Source of the DNA: Blasia pusilla
Lineage: Eukaryota > Marchantiophyta > Marchantiopsida > Blasiales
Direction of reading: 5' to 3'
NCBI GenBank assembly: GCA_050084515.1
Contig: CM114273.1
Location: 33,542,001-33,606,000, forward strand
DNA: 64,000 bases
The translations under genes and the position numbers were made by a program. Positions 1 to 9,849 of this stretch are shown in pieces (positions within the stretch are counted from its first letter, which is position 1; each line of letters begins with the position of its first letter). The notes under the pieces were generated by a model. It ran no database searches. It had not been told where the DNA came from and saw only the letters and a program-made list of their open reading frames with translations.

Positions 1-1560
1 GAATATCCCAAACAACGCAAATCTGTGCACGCGGTCCAGAGACACTTTCTCGCCGATCAAACCCTGTGGATCTTTGTCTCTCTTCCGGTGGCGCTTGATT
101 ATCGCCTTGAGCTCCTTGTAAAACTCCGGGCCAAGTTCGGGGTTGAGAATCGCAATGTATCGCTGCATCTTGCTTGCAGTGTACTTTGTAGCTGTAGATA
201 TGGTTGCCTAAATAAACTTTGCACGTTCCGACGCAGACATGTTCTCCCTTTGCTCCACTTCCAACAAAGCACTCTTCTTGGCGGCCTAGATCTTGGACCA
301 ACATAGGATTGTGATGCCAGCATCTTGGGAACTGAAGGTATTTGCCCAAGTCTTCTTTTTTATTTGAGCTCCCTTTGCCAGCACCTCATTTACCAGACCG
401 TCGCCTAGGAATCCCTTGTACTCTGCCGGGTGCGTCGTAAGCACCTTCTTCACCCTGTCATTATCTGAGATCCAGTGGTGGGTGACATTCCCCTCAGATA
501 CGATTCTGCACATCCAAACACAAGGTAAGAATACTGCAAGCTATCGGGTTCTGCAACCCGTCCGACTTTGATGGGTCGCAATTCTGTAACCCATGGGGGT
601 CAAAATGGTAGCACAGAGATAAATGTTGCAACCTGTCGGACTCCAACGGGTCGTAATACGTATCTTTGTGTTACACTTATTGCAACACTCTTGAAATTTT
701 TAGAGAGAATTTCAACCCATCGGAGTCTGACGGGTTGCACTCTCTTTTTGTGACTTTCTGGTCCAACCCATTTAGTCCTTGGTTACAACCTGTCGGACTC
801 CGAAGGGTTGTAGAATGACTTCAATTCGGAGACAAGTTACTGGGAAAAAACTGCACATATCAACTCATCGAAGTCCGACGGGTTGCGCAATGCCTTGTAA
901 AGTTGGAATTGGACGCCTATAAGCAAGCTCTCCTACTCCGACCACCTACCCGGGGGAATGCAACCCGTCAGAGTCCGACGAGTTGTTTTCGGCCAAAAAT
1001 ATCCAAAAAATATCGGACAGTCCAACAACTCGTCGGACTTTGACAAGTTTCTTTTAGGCATCTGATGATTTTTTACCTCTTGTTGTGCAACTCGTCGGAG
1101 TCCGACGGATTGCAGAACAAATAAATCATGCAGTCATTTTTCCACCCGTCGATGTTCGATTGGTTTCAGTATCCCAGATTAATCTGGTGTGCTTGGCCAC
1201 CAGGAAATCCGTCGGACTCTGACGGTTTGCTTGACTATGACATTGACCACAAACAGGATGGTGGCAAGAGACTCAAATCATTCTTGCCCATCTTTAAGCT
1301 TTCCAATTATTCAACCTGTCTTACTCCATCGGGTTGAAGCAATCAAACTTAAGGAAGAGGAAACTTACGTATTCATCGCATGCATTGCCATTTCCATCGT
1401 TACCATGTGATGAGGAAATGGATGGAGCACGACTGCCTTCACGCAAAAATGTGTCTCCAATGAATTTAGGCGCTCCTCTGCAAACTGCGTCCACGCCATA
1501 TACCTGTTGTTTCCATCCCAGATGAAGAAGTAAAGGTTCCGGAGGTGCGGTAAGAGGACA
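1..1560 (-). pseudogene. 'WDGN' family gene, copy 1 (two exons, broken)
   Basis: I do not recognise this protein family. On the minus strand an exon ending at 1369 encodes a short conserved stretch (FFIWDGN, then AEER, then HHMVTMEMAMHAMNT). A clean GTAAG donor follows, then an intron (506-1368), a GGATGTGCAG acceptor, and a second exon from 505 towards the window edge (starting IVSEGNVTHHW). The phase is kept across the intron. The second exon reads on through two in-frame TAG codons (about 285 and 209), so the gene is broken. A second, inverted copy at 8189-9380 shares the first exon and the exact donor position, which confirms the gene model. The intron is filled with copies of the CAACCCGTCGGA palindrome. 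The product could be a host gene or cargo of the neighbouring MULE-like element; the sequence does not decide. Confidence 0.5.
540..1340. repeat. Cluster of 27-bp palindromes in the intron of WDGN copy 1
   Basis: About ten copies of a short palindrome lie here at irregular 60-110 bp spacing (near 547, 626, 711, 785, 862, 960, 1024, 1086, 1204, 1313). The consensus arm is CAACCCGTCGGA, followed by one central C or G and then the reverse complement of the arm, often flanked by a further G/C pair. Copies carry 1-5 substitutions each. The DNA between copies is not obviously repeated, so this is a cluster of individual palindromes and not a simple tandem array. A further single copy is near 1750. 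Confidence 0.85.
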
Positions 1561-1949
1561 GGAAGAGAGGAAGAGAGGAAACTACCTTCAACCCAAAGAG
1601 ATATTTTTTTTAAGAGAGTTTCCTGTAATTTGAATAGAGTTTCCGTTGGGTTGAAGAGAGAAAACTTTTTGTGTGATATTTTTTGCAACTTTCTTCTCAG
1701 TTCTTAAGCACTCCCACAGATTTTTTTTTCCTCTTCCACATTTTAGCAATCCATGTGAGTCCGACGAGTTGCAATTTGCACAAAATTTAGAAAATTGAAA
1801 AATCAGTGGAATCATAAGTGTGGAACCAATGACTTTTTCCATCCAAGGTCAGGAAAAAATCTATCATTTGCCTTGGGCTGAATAGAGTTCAAGCTCAAAG
1901 TGAAGGTTTGGGAAAATGAAGGTACAATCTAAAACCTCATTTTGCATCC

Positions 1950-2495
1950 TCAAAGTGGTTTGTTTAGAATACTTCGCACTTCTTTGAGGGACATAATTGG
2001 TTGGTGGATTCCTACTCCTACCTCCGACTCTCTTAAAAGTACAAGCAACACATAGTACATGTGCTTACAAGGGAAATATCTTTTGCCACTTGTCTCTCTT
2101 TGGACAAAGCCATCACATGAACATGTGGGAAAGCAAGAGATGTGCATCACATACATCCCTATGACACTTGAATTTATAGTGTTTTTCATGACCCAATACA
2201 TCCTTCCTATTCCATTGCCACTGTGGACATCTTTTGTGGCGATGATCTCCATTTTTGCCTCTCAAGTTGATGCAATTGGCTTTGCTCTCTCCATCGTTGG
2301 CCTACACATTCTTTTTCTCTTCACCCCATTTCTAGACTCAAACAGAAAAAGTGGATTGAGATCATCCACCTTCTCCGAGTACATGTTGACATCAATCTTG
2401 GGTTGAATACGAAATGCGAAGGTCTCTGTAATGCAAACATGCTCCGAACTTCCTCCGTCTACGGGTCTAAAATCGGCACTTGTAAGATTGTCCAC
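1950..2495 (-). pseudogene. SWIM zinc-finger region of a MULE-like gene
   Basis: The minus strand encodes a SWIM-type zinc finger: CSC, a spacer of about 16 residues, then CKH, followed by a hydrophobic stretch (MYYVLLVLL). SWIM domains sit C-terminal to the transposase core in Mutator-like (MULE/MuDR/FAR1) proteins and bind DNA or protein partners. The reading frame continues upstream to 2495 but crosses an in-frame TGA just after IAST (about 2262). A MULE-type transposase core lies upstream on the same strand at 3813-4583, so this is probably the C-terminal part of the same decayed gene. Confidence 0.7.
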
Positions 2496-2667
2496 TTCGT
2501 CTTGAGTGCAATTTGTACCTACGGCGATGGGCCAAATCCTGGGGATATTTCCCGAAGCTCCAATGGCAGCCGGATAAGACTTCTCGAAAGCACAAGATTC
2601 ATTTCAATTGATCCTTGATCCTCGTGAAACGATCAAAGGTTTTGAGTGCCCAAAACCCACGCAGTGG

Positions 2668-2988
2668 TCATCCAGTCCTTGTACAGTTCTTATTTAGGAA
2701 AGTGCCGCATGCTCTCCTAATGCCATCCAATCCTGTCTTGCTAGTAGGTCCACATCCAGGGTTGCTCCAAGATATATGCCACCGTTTCAGGTTGCAATCC
2801 ACCTCCATGACCGAAATCCCATATTGTTGAACCACCCAAGTGATAGGATGTTGCGAACTTCCAGCAACGGAGGGCTTTTGAAATAAAACATTCGCTGATA
2901 GTGGAGAAGTTACTTCATCAGGGATTTGGGAGCAATCCGAGGTCCCCGAATACCTAGGCGGCGTAATTTTCTCATCCAAATCAATCAC
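2668..2988 (-). pseudogene. Unrecognised ORF inside the MULE-like gene
   Basis: A minus-strand open frame of about 106 codons lies between the transposase core and the SWIM finger. It contains a short run that looks coding (ISVMEVDCNLKRWHISWSNP) followed by KTGLDGIRRACGTFL. I do not recognise a domain. Its position and strand suggest an internal exon of the decayed MULE-like gene. An independent ORF or chance frame cannot be excluded. Confidence 0.35.
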
Positions 2989-3006
2989 CGGATTTGTTCC
3001 TCGATG

Positions 3007-3477
3007 CTACCTCTTCATCTGCCTGAAGTCAAGATACTTATCTGGTCTCCACAAGTCTCGCTTGGACTGCTCTACCACCATCTTTATGGGACGTCTTGAA
3101 ACACACCCACGAATATCGCCATCAATGTGTACGTCTTGCTCGAGGGGAGTTCCTGCTACGCACCGGTTGAAGGCTTCCCCATAGAGTTTCTCATCACTAG
3201 ATCTCACAACCGCCCTGACATAGAGCTCGTAGATTGAAGGCCCCCTTCCTTTTATTATGCCTTTTGTGAGGAAGATATGGGATGCTGCAAACTGTAGCAT
3301 TGCTCTTGCCTGGTCTTGTTGGCATGCCTCCACAAGTGAAATTCTTTGGCATGCTTGTGACGACCTCCAGGAGGAATGAACACTTTTTGCTCCACTTGTG
3401 TTGAGGGAGAGGGCATTTTCATGAATGTTCAATCCCTGCAACGACCCCAATGTGAGAAGGGAACAAAAATAGCTCAC
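3007..3477 (-). pseudogene. Unrecognised ORF inside the MULE-like gene
   Basis: A minus-strand open frame of 156 codons has no recognised domain. It ends in a charged tail (LWRPDKYLDFRQMKR) and contains a polar middle part. It sits directly downstream of a palindrome cluster (3490-3735) and upstream of the SWIM region. I read it as a possible exon of the same decayed gene, with the palindrome cluster marking an intron. There is no direct splice proof beyond order and strand. Confidence 0.35.
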
Positions 3478-3489
3478 AAGTCAAAGAAA

Positions 3490-3735
3490 TAAGCTACTTG
3501 TCGGAACCAGACGGGTTGCAAGGTCGAGGTATCCCATGAACGACTTTGCGATTTGTCGGTTCCTGACATGTTGCAACACCCAGGAACCACCTAGTGCAAC
3601 CCGTCTGATTCCGACGGGTTGCAAGTAAATTTGGCCATGCGACTTGCAACCCATCCTTTTCCGACTGGTTGCACACTGAGGCAACCCGTCGGTTAGCGAT
3701 GGTTTGAATACTTAGGAAAATTGTCGCATCCAACA
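3490..3735. repeat. Palindrome cluster between MULE-like exons
   Basis: Five more copies of the CAACCCGTCGGA-type palindrome occur at about 3497, 3553, 3596, 3646 and 3680. The copy at 3596 is close to perfect (GCAACCCGTC, then TGATTC, then CGACGGGTTGC). They lie between two coding stretches of the minus-strand MULE-like gene, again in what is probably intron sequence. Confidence 0.8.
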
Positions 3736-3812
3736 AGTTGGTTGGTTTTTCGGTTTGAAATCCCTATAGTGCCCACGCTTCTCAACTTTAGCTGCAACCC
3801 TTCAAACAATTT

Positions 3813-4583
3813 TCAGCGTGAGATCAACGAGATCGCATGTTTCCTCCGCCACCCATGAAGTTCTTCTTGGCATTCCATGGCCTGTTTCAAGATTTTGCTG
3901 TCCTTGTAGCATTGGAGTAGAGTGACATGCTCCGTCCTCTTATTCTCCTTGATGCAAGATTTGGTGTACCGGGTCACAGACTGTTGCCAATGGAAAGCAT
4001 CCGACCTTTTTCTCTCGGGTTGAACCTCTCTACCCCATAACACTTCCATGATAGTAATCCAATCAGGTTGTGCATTTTCCGCCATGAATCCATAAATTTT
4101 CGGAGGTGGCCTTTTGTTTTCCTTCACCACCTCCAATAAGAGTAACCAGCACATCTTCAAACTGCCAACGTCTTTTGCTTTTACTTCATAGACAAATATA
4201 GTTTTGAGTCCCTTATCCATATGGTTATAAACGTGAGCACCCATTGTCAACCATCCGTTCAGCACTCTGTAGCAAATATCAAAGTTTACCCAACTGCCAT
4301 AAAGATCTTCCCCTTCCCTCCTTCGATCTATAAGATCGAGGCCACTCGACGGACCTGTCGTTGACATTTTGAAGACATAGGCCGTGGATCCCTCGCCTCC
4401 TTGGCCCATGAACTCCCATCTCTCAATGAATGGAAATCTAGAGTTGGCCTTGATTCTGGAAATCGCATCCATTTCGGCCGTCTTTCCATCCAATACTCGT
4501 ATTTCACGTAGCAAATTCCGAAAGCATTCAAGATCAGCGAGAAATGCGAGATTTTCCCATGGTTGTTTCTCCTCAGTAGCCAT
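3813..4583 (-). pseudogene. MULE-like transposase core
   Basis: This 256-codon minus-strand frame begins at an ATG (MATEEKQPW). Around residues 160-215 it carries the pattern of the MULE transposase core: a hydrophobic strand, then IYGFMAENAQPDW, then an aromatic/histidine block (FHWQQSVTRYTKS), then EHVTLLQCYKDSK. In active MULE transposases the FM.. motif is usually FMTD; here the acidic residue after FMA is glutamate, so catalysis is doubtful. The N-terminal 150 residues are not recognised. Read with the FLYWCH/WRKY-like stretch at 4640-4990 and the SWIM finger at 1950-2495, this is the core of a decayed MULE/FAR1-type gene. Confidence 0.55.
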
Positions 4584-4639
4584 AATCTCGCCTTGTCTAG
4601 GGATTCCAAGTAGTTATTCATAAATTTGTGATATTGTTG

Positions 4640-4990
4640 TTAACTTGATCACTCCGGGCTTTGAACCCGAAGAGTTTCTGTCGACCTCGGCCACTTTCTT
4701 TGTCATATCCTCCTTGATGTGTCTCTGAATTGCATCAGTCAAAGGATGAGTGTGGGAGCCAACATGAACTGCCACCTTTGTTTACTCTAACATGGAACCC
4801 AAGTCGTGGACAATGAAAAATATGTATGCAAGACACGCTCCAACGCAGAAAGGGGATGCTTGACAATTAAGACATCGATGGCCTCCTAGCGGTATGGTGG
4901 CACCGACCTCATATGGAGTTTTTGCATTCTTGGGGGGAATTGCGATGTATTGACCCGCCCGTTGCGCTCTAGATACGGTGTCGTATAGTA
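4640..4990 (-). pseudogene. FLYWCH/WRKY-like N-terminal region of the MULE-like gene
   Basis: On the minus strand one frame reads HRCLNCQASPFCVGACLAYI, then a TAA stop, then TKVAVHVGSHTHPLTDAI and a lysine/glutamate-rich helix. The paired cysteines followed by VHVGSHTHPL resemble the zinc-binding WRKY-GCM1/FLYWCH-type module found at the N terminus of many MULE transposases, where a conserved G-x-H-x-H closes the site. The internal stop shows decay. It lies immediately upstream of the transposase core, in the expected order. Confidence 0.45.
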
Positions 4991-6335
4991 AAATCAGCTA
5001 GTGTGTAAACTCCTTCCTCGTTAAGTATTAGATAGAGTTTTATTAGTATTAAGTAAATACGCTTAAGAAAAGGAAATTCCCATTTTTAAACTCTTTATGA
5101 TGCCTCTTTTATGCGGACTCAACTTTAGGAAAAGAGGTAATAAATAAAAGATGACTTTATAAAAGTAAAGTAGTGAGGTTGGTGCTTTAATTAAAAGCAA
5201 AAGTCGGCTTGGTTGGTGGCTAGGTTAGTTGGGGTAATTTGGAAAATATCAAGTGAGTAAAAGAGGATATTTTGGAAGAGATAAGAGGAAATCAACTTGT
5301 GTCAAAATGTGATTGGCTAAGCCTTGAGAGGAAACCATGTGGCATAAGATAAGATTCGCTCTATTTCGTACTCTTATGGATCTCTTGTGAGTATATAAAG
5401 AGGAGGGACCTTCAAAGGTTCATCACCTTCTATTCCACATCTTGAGTTTCTCGTGTCACTCTTGAGTGGGATTGCTTGCTCTTCCAATGAGAGTGGATCA
5501 CCCCTCTTGGGAGAGTAACTTGACCATGGTCTATTCTTCGAGAGGTTTCAAGAGTGTGGTGTGTGTGTGGAGATGAGAAGTTTTTCACCTTAGAGGAGTT
5601 TAGTCATACTAAAAAAGTGAATATTTTGGCTTGTTACTTTCCCAATGAGAGTGGATTACCCCTCTTGGGAGAATAACTCTCCTGAAACCCATTCTTGAGG
5701 AGAGTAGAGAATGTCGGTCAAGCATGGATAGGGATGGAGCATGAGTTGGGCCCAACTATCCTTTCCTTAATCCATACCATGTCAAGATATTCTTTGTAGA
5801 TAGGCATTGGTTCACTCGCTACTTAGTTTATCACTTTAGGAAGGCGTTCATGAACCAGGTCATTCAATCTCCAACTCCGATGATCTTTCCTATCGTCACA
5901 TATGGAAAGACATGGGATTGTACTTTGTATGTCCTTATATAGCAATCCATGGATGTCAATAGGCTTGCTCAAGTAGGGTTTAACACTAGTTGTGCTATCT
6001 TCCTTGTGTACAAGTTTAAAATAGTTTATAGGTATTTTATAGTTAGGAATCTCGGGGTCCGATCTTACGAAGAAGTGATCACCTCGGCATTTCTATTTGT
6101 GATACCTGTCATGAGAGAATGGAGAGTATGCATAATAATTTTATATTGCAAAAGGAGATCTTCTAGAGAATTCATCTTGCATCGACCACATCTGCCGCAG
6201 CTAGAAGGCCTGTCCTTATTCGAAGAAAGGCTCTCGACACGACAACGGGCATGCTAGACTTCTACTTTCTAAGGCTCCAACACATTGGCGGCGGGAGACA
6301 ATCCAAGGACCATCTGGAATTGAAGCACTAGTCCG
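4991..6335. other. No gene seen; AT-rich, possible old LTR or promoter
   Basis: I find no supportable coding region. A TATA box (GTATATAAAGAGGAGGG, about 5391) is followed by a transcribed-leader-like sequence. A roughly 40-bp segment (AGTGGATCACCCCTCTTGGG) at about 5490 recurs with changes at about 5652. The arrangement resembles the promoter and R region of a decayed LTR, but no TG...CA ends or partner copy were identified. Confidence 0.3.
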
Positions 6336-6432
6336 TTGAAGCCTGCACCATCGATGACAATCAGACTTTTTGTCCATATCCTTCAAGCGTCCTCCATGTT
6401 TCTTTTAAGCAGGAGCAGCAAGTGGAGGCAAC

Positions 6433-6933
6433 TCAAAATGCAATTACTATCGTACGTGGGCAGCAGCTCGTTGACAAGAATGTGCTTGATATTTTCAAGC
6501 CCAGAGACGATAGCAAACTATTGCCTAATACTCGCAAGAGGAACGAGTAGGCGGACAGAGGGCCCGGTTTGTGTCCGACAGATCCATTGAGGTTGACAAC
6601 ATCCGGAATATCTTCAGGAAGAACAACATTGTAACGAACGTGTGAAGTTGGAGTCAATGCCGGATCTAGTGAGCTAGGAGTTGCAAACGTAGAGCTCGGT
6701 GCACTAGAAAATTCTCGACCATCTACTTGGGAAACTGAGGAATTCCGAGGCAAGCCGTAAACTCTGTATTGACCATTTTCTAGAGGTAGGAGATTCCATA
6801 CTTTACGGTCTGCAATCACTGGCTGGATTGTCTCACCTATTATGTCCTCCGTACCGTCCATCCTAACATCCTTTGACACAAAGATGGTTCCAATTTGGAG
6901 AACAAATCGGAGTGAGAGAAAATTTTCATCCAC
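6433..6933 (-). CDS. Hypothetical ORF, 166 codons
   Basis: A minus-strand open frame has moderately coding-like composition (VSKDVRMDGTEDIIGETIQP, VWNLLPLENGQYRVYGLPRN) and a low-complexity Ser/Thr/Pro middle part. No domain is recognised. It lies between the MULE-like block and the second palindrome array. It could be an exon of another element of the same family. Confidence that it is a real gene is low. Confidence 0.25.
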   Translation of the reverse strand: MDENFLSLRFVLQIGTIFVSKDVRMDGTEDIIGETIQPVIADRKVWNLLPLENGQYRVYGLPRNSSVSQVDGREFSSAPSSTFATPSSLDPALTPTSHVRYNVVLPEDIPDVVNLNGSVGHKPGPLSAYSFLLRVLGNSLLSSLGLKISSTFLSTSCCPRTIVIAF

Positions 6934-7199
6934 TGGTATGAAAGACTCACGAGCTTGCGGTCAAACAATATCTGATTGAGGAAGGGCCGCTAGATGACTG
7001 CCACAAGTGAGCTTCACATAATTATCCATTCCCAGAAGATTCCACCGGGAGGAGACTAAGAATAAGAATGATGATAAGAATGGGAATAGGTATGAGAATG
7101 AGAATGTTTAATTTATAGTGAATAGGGACTCAGATTCTCTTGACAGAATTCGACTGACAAGATGAAGTTTGGTAGGTGAGATTTTCTGACATAATGGAT

Positions 7200-7940
7200 T
7201 CAATTTTGTTGCAACCTGTCGAAGTCCGATGGGTTGCAGAATTTGGGAATCAGAGACGTGGGTTGCGAAACACAGAGTTCCATTTTTTGTTTACGTGTCC
7301 CAATGCAAGTTGAAACCTGTCGAAGTCCATTAGGTTGGAACTCCCTTCTTGTCGACCAATGGTCTTTTGAGTTGATTTTGCTAGCATCAAACGCGAGACA
7401 TCGCTTGCATTTTCTAAGGCAACCAATCGTTGGGGACTATTACGGGATTGTCCAACTCAGGGTAGACCTTGTGACCCGTCGGATTGCAAGGGGTTGCCTA
7501 GGAACTATGTGTTGTCGCATTGTTATCCAAGGGATAGGAAAGCGTGCAATCTGTTGGTAACCGACGGGTTGCCGAGGTACCTCGCCTATTACCCTAAGAT
7601 GAGGGAAGCGTGCAACCCATCAATCTCCGATGGGTTGCGCAAGTGCCTTGCGTTGTAACGCTTACATGAAGGAAGTGTGCAACCCTTCGACCTCCGACAA
7701 GTTGCGCGGGTACCCCGCCTTGTTATCCCAAGACGAGGGAAGCGTGCAATCCCCCGGTCTTCGACGGGTTGCGCGGGTACCTTGCATTCTTGCCCCAAGA
7801 CGGCGGAGGCACACAACTTGTGGGTCTCCGACGGGTTTCCAGGATAGTTCGGCTTTTTAACCCGAGGAGGACGGATGCCCGCAACCCGCAGGAAGCGTGC
7901 AACTTGTCGGAGACCGTCGGGTTGGTGGTTTTCACGTCCA
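7200..7940. repeat. Palindrome array with roughly 70-bp period
   Basis: Here the CAACCCGTCGGA palindrome becomes part of a longer tandem unit. From about 7540 to 7930 successive copies (about 7548, 7610, 7678, 7747, 7813, 7895) sit about 65-70 bp apart. Each is preceded by GAGGGAAGCGTG and followed by GCGGGTACC..TGC...CCCAAGA. Degenerate single copies precede the array at about 7212, 7316 and 7470. Open frames across this segment on both strands are repeat artefacts. Confidence 0.8.
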
Positions 7941-8094
7941 GACCTCCATAACGGTTGACACGTTGGCGTCAGAATGAAGGTGCGACCCAATAGTCAGCCC
8001 AACGGCTCAAAAAGTATAAATAGGCGAGGGTTCGCTCATTTCCGGTTTTTCGTTCCGCGATCTCCATTGCTGTGCCGCGCAGCAGCTGACTAGA

Positions 8095-8215
8095 TACCAA
8101 GGGGCGCATTACACGGCGACTCATTGCGAGATGATTCGCGAGATAATTTGGGCGACTCATCAAGTCGACTCATCGCGACATCAGCAAGGTGACTCAACAA
8201 GGCGACTCATCGTGC
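8095..8215. repeat. GGCGACTCAT short repeats
   Basis: At least five copies of (G/A)GCGACTCAT or close variants occur within about 115 bp, immediately before the coding part of WDGN copy 2. This may be promoter or 5' leader sequence, or simple-repeat expansion. Confidence 0.55.
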
Positions 8216-9380
8216 ACTGAAAGTAACTTTCTTGTCAAGGAGGAGGCATTTTTGGGAACAGTGACGAGGAAAAAATCTCAAGCAAGCAAGGCTGGAAGCT
8301 TTACTCACAAGTCTATGAGGACTTATGCGTCCCCATCTCCAGGGCCTCGTTTGGCCAATGAGATAAGGCAGCAAGAGATCAAGGAGCGAGAAAGGGAAGC
8401 GGATATGCACACGAAAGAGCTTCTTGAAAAACGTGTTCTGGACGCTTCTGTGAGGAGAGCAGAATTGGCAAAAGCTCGAAGGGAAAAAGCGATTGCCATT
8501 GAAGAAAGCCTGGCCCGTCCAATCAAAAGTGTTGAGATGTAAGAAATGTCCCCGATGAAGTCCGGGGACACAATCAATATAAAATCGGCTGAGGAAATGG
8601 CCGAAGTTCAAGTGACAGACGATGAGGTCATGAGGACCGCCAGCATGGAGATGGTGGACATCTCTGAAGAAGTAGGAGAGCAGTCTTCCTTATCTCTGAG
8701 CCCGGAGGAAGAAATCCACCTCTATCGGATCGACGAGTTTCCAATGGACTTGCCAGCTACTGTCCCAGAGCAGTTGGCGGGCCAAGACACTGACCCAATC
8801 TTTGAGCAGGTAAGAAATTATCTTTGATCTTTGAGTTATGTGAAGGCCCATGTTGCAATTCATTGGCAATTCAGTGTAGTTTATTGACTTTGTCCCCGTT
8901 GTGATAGGTTGTAAAGTAGATGGCACTGATGGAGGGCTAGAACGTCCCGAGAATTCCACTTTGCCGATTGCGGACAATAGAGTACGTCTGCAAAATTCAA
9001 TTTGACGAGGATATTGCGAAGCTGAAACAGTTGGCAACGACAACATCCTACCTCGACAACTTCCCTCTGTTCTATGTTCAGCCTTACGATCAACATGGAA
9101 CCCAAGCGCTGGTGATGGAGGAGGACTTGGAAGTGCTCGACACATTCTGGAGGATGAGAGATTAGGAATTCAGAAGAGTGATTGAGGGGACGGAATTCAG
9201 CTGGATGCGGAACCTCTTTTTCTTCATCTAGGATGGAAACCACAGGATCATGGCGTGGACCCTGTTTGCAGAGGAGTGCCAAAATTCATTGGAGGCGCAT
9301 TTTTGCGTGAAGGCAGTCGTGCTAAATCCATACCCTCATCACATGGCGACGGTGGAAATGGCCATGCATGCCATGAACAC
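8189..9380 (+). pseudogene. 'WDGN' family gene, copy 2 (broken, inverted relative to copy 1)
   Basis: A plus-strand coding remnant has the following order. First comes a charged, coiled-coil-like part (8225-8539, rich in K/R/E; REREADMHTKELLEKR), then a TAA at 8540. An acidic part follows (8546-8809), ending at a CAG/GTAAGA donor. A second exon from about 8920 reads MALMEG, TAG, then RTIEYVCKIQFDED..., TAG (9163), EFRRVIEGTEFSWMRNLFFFI, TAG (9229), DGNH... and ends at a GTAAG donor at 9381. Copy 1 has TGG where this copy has the TAG at 9229, so that stop is a mutation. No start codon is trustworthy. The function is unknown. The following intron (9381-9848) ends in the same GGATGTGCAG acceptor as copy 1, but the next exon is missing. 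Confidence 0.55.
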
Positions 9381-9404
9381 GTAAGTTTCCTCTTCCTTTA
9401 TTTT

Positions 9405-9800
9405 GATTGCTGCAAACCGTCGGACTCCGACCGGTTGTTTAACTAGTGGTAACAAAACATCGGATGTCTTAAAGCAACTCGTCGGAGTCTGACGAGTTGC
9501 TTTTGCCGCCACGGGTAGGTAATCGGAGTAGGGGAGCTTGATTTTTGGCGTCAAATTGCAGCTTTACTTGAAATTGCGCAACCTGTCGGACTCCGACGGG
9601 TTGATATGCTCACTTTTTTTGTGAAAATCACTCTCTGAATACAAATCATCTGACAACCCGTCGGAGTCCGACGGGGTTGTAACCAGGCAATCAGAAATCT
9701 GAATGCAATCCTTCGGACTCCGATGGGTTGCAATATTTAGCTCTTAGCTACCATTTCGACCATGAGGTGTAGCGACCTGTCAGAGTCAGACGAGTTGCAG
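9405..9800. repeat. Palindrome cluster in the intron of WDGN copy 2
   Basis: Six copies lie within the intron that starts at 9381 (about 9411, 9475, 9579, 9654, 9703, 9770). The copies at 9579-9603 and 9654-9679 are almost perfect, with one mismatch or one extra G. The matching intron of copy 1 carries its own set, so palindromes either arrived before the two gene copies diverged or keep landing in the same intron. Confidence 0.85.
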
Positions 9801-9849
9801 GAACCCATGTAGCTTGCAAAAATTCTTATAGTGTGTTTGGATGTGCAGG

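Noticed and set aside
7589-7990. 133-codon minus-strand ORF and related frames
   Set aside because: They run through the palindrome array; the apparent repeats in the protein only mirror the DNA repeat.
540-9800. CRISPR-like array (short repeats, palindromic)
   Set aside because: The genome is eukaryotic, spacing is irregular in three of four clusters, and the sequences between copies are not uniform spacers. No cas-like genes exist.
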